From Oscillospiraceae bacterium (GTDB taxonomy: Bacteria > Bacillota > Clostridia > Oscillospirales > Oscillospiraceae), in assembly GCA_017937195.1 (NCBI GenBank), contig JAGBEA010000017.1, forward strand, positions 22,854 through 86,853: a stretch of 64,000 nt of DNA, read 5' to 3'. Below the pieces are notes generated by a model. That model worked only from the letters and a program-made list of their open reading frames with translations, ran no database searches and was not told the origin of the DNA. The translations under genes were made by a program, and so were the position numbers. Of this stretch, positions 22,864 through 31,309 are shown in pieces (position 1 is the first letter of the stretch; the number at the start of each line of letters is the position of its first letter).

Positions 22864-24753
22864 ATGACAAGAAAGCAGAAAAAGATGCTGCTGCGTATCC
22901 TCGTCAGCGCCGCGCTGCTGCTTGCGCTGCAGTTCGTGCCGCTGACGGGTCTGTGGCGCTTTGCCGCCTTTATGGTGCCCTATCTCATCATCGGCTGGGA
23001 CATCCTCTATGATGCGCTGCACGGCGTCTTAAACGGACAGATATTTGACGAGAATTTTCTGATGGCGATTGCCACCGTGGGTGCCATCGCGCTGGGATTG
23101 TCCGGCAGCGGCGACTATACGGAGGCTGTGGCGGTGATGCTGTTTTATCAGCTGGGCGAGTGGTTTCAAGGCTATGCCGTGGGCAAGAGCCGCCGCAGCA
23201 TCAGCGATTTGATGGACATCCGCCCCGACTATGCCCGTGTGGAGCTGGACGGCGCGCAGGAAGAAACCGACCCCGACGAGGTGGTGGTGGGCAGCATTAT
23301 CGTGGTGCAGCCCGGTGAGCGCGTGCCCATCGACGGCGTGGTGGTGTCCGGTGTGTCCTCACTGGATACGGCGGCACTGACCGGTGAGAGCCTGCCCCGC
23401 GATGTGGGGGAGGGGGACGAGGTGGTCAGCGGCTGCATCAATCTGACGGGTCTGCTGCGCCTGCGCACCACCCGCGCCTTCAGCGAGTCTACGGTGGCGC
23501 GGATTCTGGACTTGGTGGAAAATGCCAGCTCCCGCAAATCCCGCTCGGAGCAGTTTATCTCCCGTTTCGCACGGGTCTACACCCCCATCGTGTGTCTCAG
23601 CGCGCTGGCACTGGCGGTGCTGCCGCCGGCGGTGAGCCTTCTGCTGCACCTGCCGCCCCAGTGGGGTCAGTGGCTGTACCGCGCGCTGACATTCCTTGTC
23701 ATCAGCTGCCCCTGCGCGCTGGTCATCAGTATTCCGTTGACCTTCTTTGCCGGCATCGGCGGCGCGGGGCGCTGCGGCGTGCTGGTGAAAGGCTCCAATT
23801 ATCTGGAGGCGCTGGCACAGACCGACTGTGTGGTCTTTGATAAGACCGGCACATTGAGCCGCGGCGTGTTTGAGGTGACGGAGGTATCTCCCGTCCATAT
23901 GACGAAGCAGCGCCTGCTGGAGCTGTCCGCGCTGGCGGAGAGCAGCTCCGCCCACCCCATCAGCCAAAGCCTTTGCCGCGCTTGGGGCGGCACCGTCGAC
24001 CACCGCCGTGTGGGTGAGGTGCAGGAGCTGGCAGGTCACGGCGTCATCGCGCAGGTGGACGGCATTACCGTTGCCGCCGGTAACGCACGTTTGATGGAGC
24101 AGCAGGGTATCGCCTATACGCCCTGCACCGCCGCCGGAACGGTGGTATATGTGGCGCTGGGCGGCGTGTATGCCGGGCACATCCTCATTTCCGATACCCT
24201 CAAGCCCACCTCGGCGCAGGCGCTTGCTGCGCTGAAAGGGATGGGCGTGAAGAAAACGGTGATGCTCACCGGTGACGGCGCGGCTGCCGCGCAGCAGGTG
24301 GCAGATGCGGTAGGCGTGGATGAAGTCCACAGCGGTCTGCTGCCGGAGGATAAGGTGATGCAGGTGGAACGCCTGCTGCAGCAGCAAACCGGACGCGGCA
24401 AGCTTGCCTTCGCAGGCGACGGCGTCAACGATGCGCCGGTGCTGAGCCGCGCCGATATCGGTATCGCTATGGGCGCTATGGGCAGCGATGCCGCCATCGA
24501 GGCCGCCGATGTGGTGCTGATGGACGATGACCCTATGAAAATCGTGTCCGCCATCCGCATCTCCCACAAGTGCCTTGCCATCGTGTATCAGAACATCATT
24601 TTCGCGCTGGGCGTGAAGGGTCTGTGCCTGCTGCTGGGCGCGCTGGGTCTGGCAGATATGTGGCTGGCGATTTTTGCCGATGTGGGCGTGATGGTGCTGG
24701 CGGTGCTGAATGCCATGCGCGCGCTGCACATCGGGAAAGGAGACAAACAATGA
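22864..24753 (+). CDS. Heavy-metal translocating P-type ATPase (Zn/Cd/Pb type)
   Basis: The 629-residue P1B-ATPase pumps heavy metal out of the cytoplasm. Conserved sites are the actuator LTGESLPRDV, the transmembrane metal site SCPCALVISIP, the phosphorylation loop VFDKTGTLSRG, and the hinge GDGVNDAPVLSRADIGIAMG. The CPC motif and the overall match are closest to CadA/ZntA. The C-terminal helix segment LGLADMWLAIFADVGVMVLAVLNAMR carries the Asp typical of Zn/Cd pumps. It has no N-terminal HMA domain; that domain is encoded by the gene upstream. Confidence 0.94.
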   Translation: MTRKQKKMLLRILVSAALLLALQFVPLTGLWRFAAFMVPYLIIGWDILYDALHGVLNGQIFDENFLMAIATVGAIALGLSGSGDYTEAVAVMLFYQLGEWFQGYAVGKSRRSISDLMDIRPDYARVELDGAQEETDPDEVVVGSIIVVQPGERVPIDGVVVSGVSSLDTAALTGESLPRDVGEGDEVVSGCINLTGLLRLRTTRAFSESTVARILDLVENASSRKSRSEQFISRFARVYTPIVCLSALALAVLPPAVSLLLHLPPQWGQWLYRALTFLVISCPCALVISIPLTFFAGIGGAGRCGVLVKGSNYLEALAQTDCVVFDKTGTLSRGVFEVTEVSPVHMTKQRLLELSALAESSSAHPISQSLCRAWGGTVDHRRVGEVQELAGHGVIAQVDGITVAAGNARLMEQQGIAYTPCTAAGTVVYVALGGVYAGHILISDTLKPTSAQALAALKGMGVKKTVMLTGDGAAAAQQVADAVGVDEVHSGLLPEDKVMQVERLLQQQTGRGKLAFAGDGVNDAPVLSRADIGIAMGAMGSDAAIEAADVVLMDDDPMKIVSAIRISHKCLAIVYQNIIFALGVKGLCLLLGALGLADMWLAIFADVGVMVLAVLNAMRALHIGKGDKQ

Positions 24754-25112
24754 GCGAGAAAAAACTGCCCCACGACCACGGACAGCCCACTGCCCACTAT
24801 GCCGACCATATGCCTACGCCGGAGGGATTTGCCGCCGTTTCGCAGGTGTTCCGGCTGCTGGACGACCCCAACCGCTGCCGCATTTTTTGGCTGCTGTGCC
24901 ACTGTGAGGAGTGCGTGGTGAATATCTCTGCCATGGTGGAGATGAGCAGCCCCGCGGTGTCCCACCATCTCAAGCTGCTGCGCAGCGGCGGACTGATTGT
25001 CAGCCGCCGCGAGGGCAAGGAGGTCTACTACCGTGCCGCCGATACGGAAACGGCAGCGCTGCTGCACCGTGCCATCGAGCAGGTGGTGGATTTGACCTGT
25101 CCGAAGGAATAA
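24750..25112 (+). CDS. ArsR/SmtB-family metal-sensing repressor
   Basis: This 120-residue winged-helix repressor begins inside the ATGA overlap with the ATPase gene, so the two are translationally coupled. A His-rich N-terminus (HDHGQPTAHYADH) and Cys/His residues in the third-helix region (LLCHCEECVVN) form a CadC/SmtB-like metal site. The recognition helix is SSPAVSHHLKLLRSGGL. It most likely represses the operon from the AT-rich site near 22.6 kb and is released by zinc, cadmium or lead. Confidence 0.92.
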   Translation: MSEKKLPHDHGQPTAHYADHMPTPEGFAAVSQVFRLLDDPNRCRIFWLLCHCEECVVNISAMVEMSSPAVSHHLKLLRSGGLIVSRREGKEVYYRAADTETAALLHRAIEQVVDLTCPKE

Positions 25113-25116
25113 GGAT

Positions 25117-25144
25117 AAAAGGCGAGGGATTCCCTCGCCTTTTG
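25117..25144 (+). terminator. Intrinsic terminator of the metal efflux operon
   Basis: AAAAGGCGAGGGA pairs with TCCCTCGCCTTTT around a one- to four-base loop. Confidence 0.8.
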
Positions 25145-25146
25145 GT

Positions 25147-25175
25147 TTGCACAGAGGATTTCCATATGGTAGAAT
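25147..25175 (+). promoter_or_regulatory. Promoter of the RCC1-like lipoprotein gene
   Basis: TTGCAC, a 17-base spacer and TAGAAT end 28 bases before the start codon. Confidence 0.55.
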
Positions 25176-25203
25176 GAAAAAAACAGACGAGGGGAGGATA
25201 TCT

Positions 25204-26238
25204 ATGAAACGACTGCTACTCGCCTTTTTGTGCGTGATATCGCTGAGTGGTTGTGGTACATTCCATACAGCAAAGCCAGATTTGCACAATGTAGAACTGG
25301 CGCAGGTGTGGACAACTATGTCCTCGGCTTACTATTTGGGCTGTGACGGTACTTTGTATAGTCCCGGCGCTGACAGTGATGCGACCTCCTATGTGCTTTA
25401 TCAAAATCAAAAGAAAGGCATCGTGGCAAACGATGTACGATTTTTTGGTGAAATGGCAGGCGGAGGATTCTACATCAACACGCAGAATGAACTGCTTTTG
25501 TGGAATAAAAGCGATATACCTCTTTACGGATATGAAAAGAAAGATGGGCATGCGGTGGTATGCACCGATGTTATATTCGCCGAATGCAGTGGCAGGTGTA
25601 TGCTTTTTCTGAAAGAAAATGGAGAATTGTATTTGGCGGGAGAATTTGGCGACGAAGAATATACAATAAAAGAGCCAAAACTGTTGGGAAATGGAGTAAC
25701 CGCTGCAGATACGGACGGAACATTCGTCATTTGGACAAATGCTGATGGGGAGTTACTTTCTTATGGTACTGCAAAGCATCCTATATGGTTTGACCAACAA
25801 ATATTGAAGCAGGTGTGCGCCGAAAATGTGCGGGAATTACATTTGGAGCGACACTATGTGGCGATTTTGACAGATAAAAGTTTGTGGTGTTGCGGTGAAG
25901 ACGGTAAACTACAGCGGCTGGGTGAAGAGATAAAAACCGTCTCCTGCGCACGCAGAACACTGGCAGCACTGGAATCCGACGGCTCTGTCCGTGTGTGGGG
26001 AAGATGTATAGGAAATGGTGCTACGCAGACCGATACAGCGGAATATGTGATTTTAAACGGGGAAATCGTGGCAGAGAACGCAACCAGTGTCATGGTTTCA
26101 GACAGCACTTTGAATTATGTGGGAAATAATGGAATCTCTTACGTTTTCTATGCCGATGGTTGGCCAGAATTCTACGGAAATGCAACGAAAGACCGCTGTG
26201 TAGGAATTGGGCGTGAGCCGAATTCTTGGATAAAATAA
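25204..26238 (+). CDS. Low-GC lipoprotein with RCC1-like beta-propeller repeats
   Basis: The 344-residue product has a lipoprotein signal peptide ending LSGC (Cys 15). The exported part contains several degenerate repeats in which a strand with gly-x-leu-tyr or leu-trp is followed by a turn (DGTLYSPG, NGELYLAGE, ADGELLSYG, DKSLWCCGEDG, DGSVRVWGR). This is the pattern of RCC1/BNR-type propellers. The DNA is clearly more AT-rich than its neighbours and uses different codons, so recent acquisition is likely. The function is unknown; such secreted propellers usually mediate protein interaction. Confidence 0.7.
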   Translation: MKRLLLAFLCVISLSGCGTFHTAKPDLHNVELAQVWTTMSSAYYLGCDGTLYSPGADSDATSYVLYQNQKKGIVANDVRFFGEMAGGGFYINTQNELLLWNKSDIPLYGYEKKDGHAVVCTDVIFAECSGRCMLFLKENGELYLAGEFGDEEYTIKEPKLLGNGVTAADTDGTFVIWTNADGELLSYGTAKHPIWFDQQILKQVCAENVRELHLERHYVAILTDKSLWCCGEDGKLQRLGEEIKTVSCARRTLAALESDGSVRVWGRCIGNGATQTDTAEYVILNGEIVAENATSVMVSDSTLNYVGNNGISYVFYADGWPEFYGNATKDRCVGIGREPNSWIK

Positions 26239-26277
26239 AAAAGACACCCGCAGACGAAACTGCGGGTGTCTTTTTAT
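26239..26277. terminator. Bidirectional terminator
   Basis: AAAAGACACCCGCA/TGCGGGTGTCTTTT lies between the lipoprotein gene and the convergent cell-wall gene. Confidence 0.85.
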
Positions 26278-27617
26278 CCGTCTTTTGCCAGCGATACCAC
26301 CGCGTCCCATGTCAGTGCGCCGGTGACGCCGGTCTGAGTGATGCCCTCCAGCCCCTGCACCGTGCGGATGGCGGCTTCCGTCTGGGCATCGTACACGCCG
26401 GTTTCCTCGATCAGTGGGATCTCCGGCACATTCTGCGCCGCCTGCACCAAAAAGCGCTGCAGCACCTCCACATCCCGCCCCGTCTGCCCCGGCGTCAGCA
26501 CGCGGCCGGGATAGATCTCGTCGGCGGACACACCGGCCTCCGGCGGAATGGAAGTACGCAGCCGGGCATAGTCGCGGATGATGGCGTTCCATGTTTCCCG
26601 TCCCACGATGCCGTCCTCCGTCAAGCCCTGCTGGCGCTGAAATGCCCGCACAGTGGCCTCGGTGGCAGCATCGTATACGCCGCTTTGCCCCGGCAGCGGC
26701 AGTTCCTCATCAAAATACGCTAACACGGAGAGGTAATACTGGATTTGCCGCACCTGCTCTCCGCTGTCACCGGGTCGCAGCGCGGTGGCATACTCACGGG
26801 ACACATCCTCCTGCGTCAAGCCCTCGGCATCCAGCTCCGCAAGCCCCCGCACGCCGTTGAAGATGGACTTGATTTTATACCATGTGGCTTTGCCCACAAT
26901 GCCGTCCACATTCAGGTTGAAGATGCGCTGGAAGCTGCGCACCGCCTCCTCCATCGGCACATCAAAAATCCCCGTCAGCTCCAGCCGCGGACGCAGGCCC
27001 GGATAGTTCTGCCCGATGCGGTTGAGCTGCCGCTTCAGGGTGCGCACATCCTCGCCGGCGCTGCCAAGGCGCAGCGGCAGACCGCGATAGGAGGGGAGAT
27101 TGGCGGAGGTGGGTGCGTTGAACACGATGTTAATGTCGTCGCCGTAGTAGTACTGCAAAATTTCATAGGGGGTCAGCCCCTCCTGCGCCAGATCCACCGT
27201 GCCCCACTGGCTCAGCCCCTCGCATTGGGAGGTGGTGCCGTTGCAGTACTGGGCAAAGAGGGGCTGCACAAAGCCCTGCCGCACCAGATAGTCGTTGAAA
27301 AGGTCATCCACGATTCGGGATACCGGTTCAAAGATCTCCCGCCCCTGAATGAATTTCTGGTCATAGCGGGTGGAACTGGTGATGTCAAAATCGTAGCCGC
27401 GGCTGCGGTACCACTCGGTGTAGATGCGGTTGAGGGCGTAGGTGACCTGCGCGTAGATGTTGGCGCGCAGCGCACTCTCCGGCCATGTGGGATAGATCTC
27501 GCTGGAGGCCACATTTTTGATGTAGTCGATGAAGGGAACTTGTATGTTGGGTGCAGCGGCATCGTCCGGATCACCCAGATGTACGGTGATGAACTCGGGG
27601 ATCCTTGCTTCCGGCAT
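26274..27617 (-). CDS. SpoIID-like / triple peptidoglycan-binding-domain protein
   Basis: The 447-residue protein has an N-terminal ~180-residue domain with the SpoIID/LytB-type block from YPTWPESALRANIYAQ to EGLTPYEILQYYYG. Three peptidoglycan-binding (PGB_1) repeats follow at about 190-255, 280-345 and 375-443, each ending in a DGIVG- or TGVTG-like turn. This layout is common in spore-forming Clostridia and suggests binding and processing of spore or vegetative peptidoglycan. No signal peptide is seen at the chosen start. The ATG at 27617 overlaps the upstream stop codon (TGATG), so translation is coupled to the gene before it. Confidence 0.82.
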   Translation of the reverse strand: MPEARIPEFITVHLGDPDDAAAPNIQVPFIDYIKNVASSEIYPTWPESALRANIYAQVTYALNRIYTEWYRSRGYDFDITSSTRYDQKFIQGREIFEPVSRIVDDLFNDYLVRQGFVQPLFAQYCNGTTSQCEGLSQWGTVDLAQEGLTPYEILQYYYGDDINIVFNAPTSANLPSYRGLPLRLGSAGEDVRTLKRQLNRIGQNYPGLRPRLELTGIFDVPMEEAVRSFQRIFNLNVDGIVGKATWYKIKSIFNGVRGLAELDAEGLTQEDVSREYATALRPGDSGEQVRQIQYYLSVLAYFDEELPLPGQSGVYDAATEATVRAFQRQQGLTEDGIVGRETWNAIIRDYARLRTSIPPEAGVSADEIYPGRVLTPGQTGRDVEVLQRFLVQAAQNVPEIPLIEETGVYDAQTEAAIRTVQGLEGITQTGVTGALTWDAVVSLAKDG

Positions 27618-28039
27618 CACAGCACCTCCTGCGGCAGCCGCAGCGACACCGGAAGAATGGCGGTGATCCCCTCAAAAATTTCGATTTCGTAAATGTCCGG
27701 CTCGAAATCGGGGTGGCTGGCAAATACCTGATACAGCGCGCCGCGTCGCGCGTCCTGCGCCTGCAGCGACTGCTGCAAAGGTGGGGCGGGTAAGGTGATG
27801 CCGGTGATAAGACCGTCATCGTCCGTCACGCCGTCGAAAAACAGCACACGGGCATCGTTGAACTGCCCGATCACGGAGATGCGCACTCCCTCGGTGGGCA
27901 GCGCACCGCGTCCGCGGCTGGCCTGCACCTTCAATTCGCCCAGTTCTGTGTTGCGCCGCAGAAATGCATCGTAGCTGCTGGCGCCTGCAGGCAAATCGGG
28001 GTAGGCGGTGCGGTCAAGGGCGGAGTCGTTCCATACCAT
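27617..28039 (-). CDS. Protein of unknown function in cell-wall lytic cluster
   Basis: The 140-residue protein lies between an N-acetylmuramoyl-L-alanine amidase and the SpoIID-like protein on the same strand. It is mostly beta, with a central strand-turn pattern (VLFFDGVTDDDGLITGITLPAPP) that resembles carboxypeptidase-regulatory-like (prealbumin-type) beta sandwiches. No catalytic motif or signal peptide is visible. The ATG at 28039 is the most plausible start, although the ribosome site is weak there. The coupled position implies a structural or targeting role with the two cell-wall enzymes. Confidence 0.65.
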   Translation of the reverse strand: MVWNDSALDRTAYPDLPAGASSYDAFLRRNTELGELKVQASRGRGALPTEGVRISVIGQFNDARVLFFDGVTDDDGLITGITLPAPPLQQSLQAQDARRGALYQVFASHPDFEPDIYEIEIFEGITAILPVSLRLPQEVL

Positions 28040-28106
28040 AGTTGGCTCATTCCTTTCCACAAACTGATTCTGCACCAGTTTATGCCGCACCGTGCCGCCG
28101 CGTGCC

Positions 28107-28676
28107 TCAGCTCAAACCGAAGTAGCGCAGCATCCCGCGGTAGATACCCAACGCGAACTGATAGCGGTCGCGCCGCAGCTTCTCCGCATCCTGCGGATTG
28201 GACATATACCCCAACTCCACCAGAATGGCGGGCATCGCCGTGCGCCGCAGCACGTAGAGATTGGTGCGCGCCCGCACGCCGTTGTCCTTGGTGCCCACCG
28301 TGTCCACGATGCCCTGCAGCACATGCTGCGCCAGCCAGTTGGCTTGGGTGTAGAGGCGGTAGACGTAGACCTCCGTGCCGTTTGCCTGCCGGTTTTCGCT
28401 GGCGTTGGCGTGGATGCTGATGAAATAGTTGGCGCCCCACGTGTTGGCATCATTGACCCGCTGACGCAAACTGGTGGCGTTGCTGCTGCCCAGTACGGTG
28501 GATGCGGTGGGGCGGGACAAGCGCACCTCAAAGCGCCCGTCATCGCGCAGCAGCTGTGCCAGATACTGCCCTACCTCGTAGGTGATGTCCTGCTCCTGCT
28601 GCCCGTACCACGATGCGCCAGTGTTGGGTGAGCCGGTGGGATTGTGCCCTTGGTCGATATATATTTTAATTGCCAT
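28107..28676 (-). CDS. N-acetylmuramoyl-L-alanine amidase (CwlD/AmiC type)
   Basis: The 189-residue Amidase_3 zinc hydrolase cleaves the bond between N-acetylmuramic acid and the stem peptide. The zinc ligands are in DQGHN (His 11) and SIHANAS. The catalytic Glu region is PAILVELGYMSN. It has no signal peptide, unlike vegetative AmiC, and no extra domain. The size and context with a SpoIID-like protein recall CwlD-like enzymes acting on spore cortex. The ATG at 28676 has AAGGAG upstream. Confidence 0.9.
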   Translation of the reverse strand: MAIKIYIDQGHNPTGSPNTGASWYGQQEQDITYEVGQYLAQLLRDDGRFEVRLSRPTASTVLGSSNATSLRQRVNDANTWGANYFISIHANASENRQANGTEVYVYRLYTQANWLAQHVLQGIVDTVGTKDNGVRARTNLYVLRRTAMPAILVELGYMSNPQDAEKLRRDRYQFALGIYRGMLRYFGLS

Positions 28677-28809
28677 AATGCATCGCTCCTTCACCCTATT
28701 GTATGTCCGCAGCCCGTGGCAAGTGCGCCCGATAACTGGAAAAAGAATGTAAGGATATATCTTCAAACAAAATCGCCTGCGGGACATACTAACGCCGGAG
28801 GTGATAATT

Positions 28810-29037
28810 TTGTCCAAAAAGAAGAAAGACCCCGGCTTCCCCTATGATGCCACACCGGATGTCCACCGCTTTCAGGGCAACGCCGACAGCTGCTTTGATC
28901 TGGTGAATCAGTACGGCACGTATGAGGTGCAGCGCACCAATGATACGGAGAATATGTTCCCTATGATCGCGCAGGCGCTGCCGAAAAAGTGGGAGAAGAT
29001 GTTTATGGATAAGCCGGACCTGGAGCGGGAGGAATAA
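28810..29037 (+). CDS. Small protein of unknown function
   Basis: This 75-residue, charged, soluble protein starts with a Lys-rich segment (SKKKKDPGFPYD). The best start is TTG 28810, placed eight bases after a perfect GGAGG. GTG 28801 overlaps the ribosome site. No domain is recognised. It is divergent from the amidase cluster, which suggests shared timing, possibly in sporulation, but this is inference. Confidence 0.6.
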   Translation: MSKKKKDPGFPYDATPDVHRFQGNADSCFDLVNQYGTYEVQRTNDTENMFPMIAQALPKKWEKMFMDKPDLEREE

Positions 29038-29038
29038 A

Positions 29039-29066
29039 AAAGAGAGCCGCGCAGCGCGGCTCTCTT
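29039..29066. terminator. Bidirectional terminator
   Basis: AGAGAGCCGCGC-AGC-GCGGCTCTCT is followed by TTTT and is flanked on the other side by an A run. It sits between the small gene and the convergent nhaC-like gene. Confidence 0.8.
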
Positions 29067-29084
29067 TTGTGTATGGAAGATGGT

Positions 29085-30395
29085 TTATTCCTTGCCGAAT
29101 GCGATGAACAGCAGGCTGGATACGCACAGCAGGAAGGGGTAGAACAGCAGCGGCATCACATCGAAGGCGGAGATGGCGCTGCCCAGCGTGGCGCAGGTGG
29201 AGATGGCCACCAGCATCTGTGCGCCGTAGGGGATGATGCCCTGGAAGATGCAGGAGAAGGTGTCCAGCAAAGAGGCGGACTTCTTGGCGCTGATGCCGTA
29301 CTCGTCGATGACCTCCTTGGCGATGGGACCTGCCATCACGATGGCGACGGTGTTGTTGGCGGTGGCGATGTCCATCAGACCTACCAGCAGACCGATGCCC
29401 AGTTGACCGCCCTTGCGGCCCTTGAACACGCGGCGGATGGCGGACAGCAGCGCCTCAAAGCCGCCGTAAGCGCGGATCATACCGCACAGAGCGGAAACCA
29501 TCAGCGTGACCATAATGGTCTCAAACATACCGTCGACACCGGCGCCCATAGCGCCCAGCAGATCCGTTGCGGTGGCCTGACCGGTAGCCAGAGAGATGAC
29601 AGCGCCGGCCAAGATGCCGATCAGCAGCACCACAAATACGTTCATACCCACGATACCGCCGATCAGTACCAGCACATAGGGGATCAGCAGCAGCAGATTG
29701 ATGTCGCCCGTAGGAACCACAGACACATCGGCACGCAGGGAGATCACCAGAATCAGCAGGCAGGAGGCGATGGCAGCAGGCAGAGCGATGGCAAAGTTGG
29801 TGCGGAACTTATCCTTCATTTCGCAGCCCTGCGTGGTGCAGGCGGCGATGGTGGTGTCGGAAATAAAGGACAGATTGTCGCCGAACATAGAGCCGCCCAC
29901 CACGCTGGCCACGCACAGCGGCAGGGAGAAGCCGGAGGTGTTGGCAACTGCCACGGCGATGGGGGTGATGAGGGTGATGGTGCCCACACTGGTGCCCATA
30001 GCCATAGACACGAAGCAGGCTACGATGAACAGCACCACCACTGCCAGCTTGGCAGGTGCGATGTTCAGCAGGAAGTAGGCGACAGCCTCGGCACTGGAGC
30101 GGCCGGTGACGCCCACAAAGCAGCCGGCGGCAAGGAAGATCAGGATCATAGTCATGATGTTCTTGTCGCCCACGCCCTTGGCCATCAGCTCCAGCTTTTC
30201 GTCAAAGGATACGCTGCGGTTCTGCAGGCAGGCCACCAGAATGGCTGCCAAGAAGGTGACCACGATGGGGATGTTGTAAAAGCCCATACCTACCTTCAGC
30301 ACGTACTCAAATACGATGCCCAGACCCAGATACAGTACCAGGAAAACGGCGATGGGCAGCAGCGCCCACGCATTGGCTTTCGGTTTTTGATTCAT
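29085..30395 (-). CDS. NhaC-family transporter
   Basis: The 436-residue membrane protein has about 11-12 transmembrane helices and the NhaC-family blocks GTSVGTITLITPIAVAVA and GGSMFGDNLSFISDTTIAA. Family members include Na+/H+ antiporters but also sodium-coupled amino-acid carriers. It is the last gene of the cysK-cysE operon, 34 bases after cysE and on the same strand, and so it lies behind the cysteine-responsive leader. A role in uptake of cysteine, cystine or a related sulfur amino acid therefore fits better than pH homeostasis. That is inference from context. Confidence 0.85.
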   Translation of the reverse strand: MNQKPKANAWALLPIAVFLVLYLGLGIVFEYVLKVGMGFYNIPIVVTFLAAILVACLQNRSVSFDEKLELMAKGVGDKNIMTMILIFLAAGCFVGVTGRSSAEAVAYFLLNIAPAKLAVVVLFIVACFVSMAMGTSVGTITLITPIAVAVANTSGFSLPLCVASVVGGSMFGDNLSFISDTTIAACTTQGCEMKDKFRTNFAIALPAAIASCLLILVISLRADVSVVPTGDINLLLLIPYVLVLIGGIVGMNVFVVLLIGILAGAVISLATGQATATDLLGAMGAGVDGMFETIMVTLMVSALCGMIRAYGGFEALLSAIRRVFKGRKGGQLGIGLLVGLMDIATANNTVAIVMAGPIAKEVIDEYGISAKKSASLLDTFSCIFQGIIPYGAQMLVAISTCATLGSAISAFDVMPLLFYPFLLCVSSLLFIAFGKE

Positions 30396-30429
30396 TTTCT
30401 CTTTCTCCTCTTATGTCAAGTTTTGCGGC

Positions 30430-31296
30430 TTATTTGTCCGCGTTTTTGAAGATGGTTTCAGGGGCTTGGATCACCACGCGGGTGTTGGCGTCCACCGCCT
30501 CGGTCAAAAAGGCGTTGCCGCCTACCACTGTGTTGGTGCCGATCACTGTTTCGCCGCCCAGAATGGAGGCACCGGAGTAAATAGTCACATTGTCCTCCAC
30601 AGTGGGGTGGCGCTTGCCGGGCAGAGAGCTGTGACCGGCGCGGGGGGACAGAGCGCCCAGCGTGACGCCCTGATACAGCTTCACGCCGCGCCCGATCACC
30701 GTAGTCTCACCCACCACGATGCCGGTGCCGTGGTCGATGAAGAAATACTCGCCGATGGTGGCGCCGGGGTTGATGTCGATGCCGGTGCGGCTGTGGGCAT
30801 ACTCGGTCATCATACGGGGGATCATAGGCACCTTGCGCAGATACAGCTCGTGGGCAATGCGGTATACGAAAATAGCGAAGAGACCGGGATAGGCGAAGAT
30901 GATCTCATTCTTATCCTGCGCGGCGGGGTCGCCGTCAAAGGTGGCGTCCAGATCCTTCAGCAGCATTCCCTGAATCTGGGGCAGGCACTCGATGAACTCG
31001 CGGGCGATCTCCTCGGCGCGGGGAGCGTCCTCGGCAGGCAGCGCCAGCGCGATCTGAATCTTCAGCTGGGACTCGATGCGGTCCAGCAGCAGCGCGGCAT
31101 AGTCCTGCGGCGCCAGTGTCATCAGCGCGGCATCGCCGTAATAGGCGGGGAACATCAGCTGCCGGATCGTCTTGATCAGGGCGATCACAGCCTTTCTGTC
31201 AGGCAGGCGCAAAGAGGCGCCGTAGAGGGGCATCTCGCTGCCTGCCATATTTTCTGCCATCAACTGTGCGGCAGTGCGGATATGCTCAGGATACAT
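30430..31296 (-). CDS. cysE: Serine O-acetyltransferase
   Basis: The enzyme makes O-acetylserine from serine and acetyl-CoA, the first step of cysteine synthesis. The 288-residue form has a long N-terminal helical domain and then the left-handed hexapeptide beta-helix, with TGIDINPGATIGEYFFIDHGTGIVVGETTVIG and the flexible active-site loop GKRHPTVEDNVTIYSGASILGG. This is the longer version found in many anaerobes. The ATG at 31296 has AAGGAG upstream. It lies 13 bases after cysK, so the two are co-transcribed. Confidence 0.95.
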   Translation of the reverse strand: MYPEHIRTAAQLMAENMAGSEMPLYGASLRLPDRKAVIALIKTIRQLMFPAYYGDAALMTLAPQDYAALLLDRIESQLKIQIALALPAEDAPRAEEIAREFIECLPQIQGMLLKDLDATFDGDPAAQDKNEIIFAYPGLFAIFVYRIAHELYLRKVPMIPRMMTEYAHSRTGIDINPGATIGEYFFIDHGTGIVVGETTVIGRGVKLYQGVTLGALSPRAGHSSLPGKRHPTVEDNVTIYSGASILGGETVIGTNTVVGGNAFLTEAVDANTRVVIQAPETIFKNADK

Positions 31297-31309
31297 AGGA
31301 AAGCTCTCC

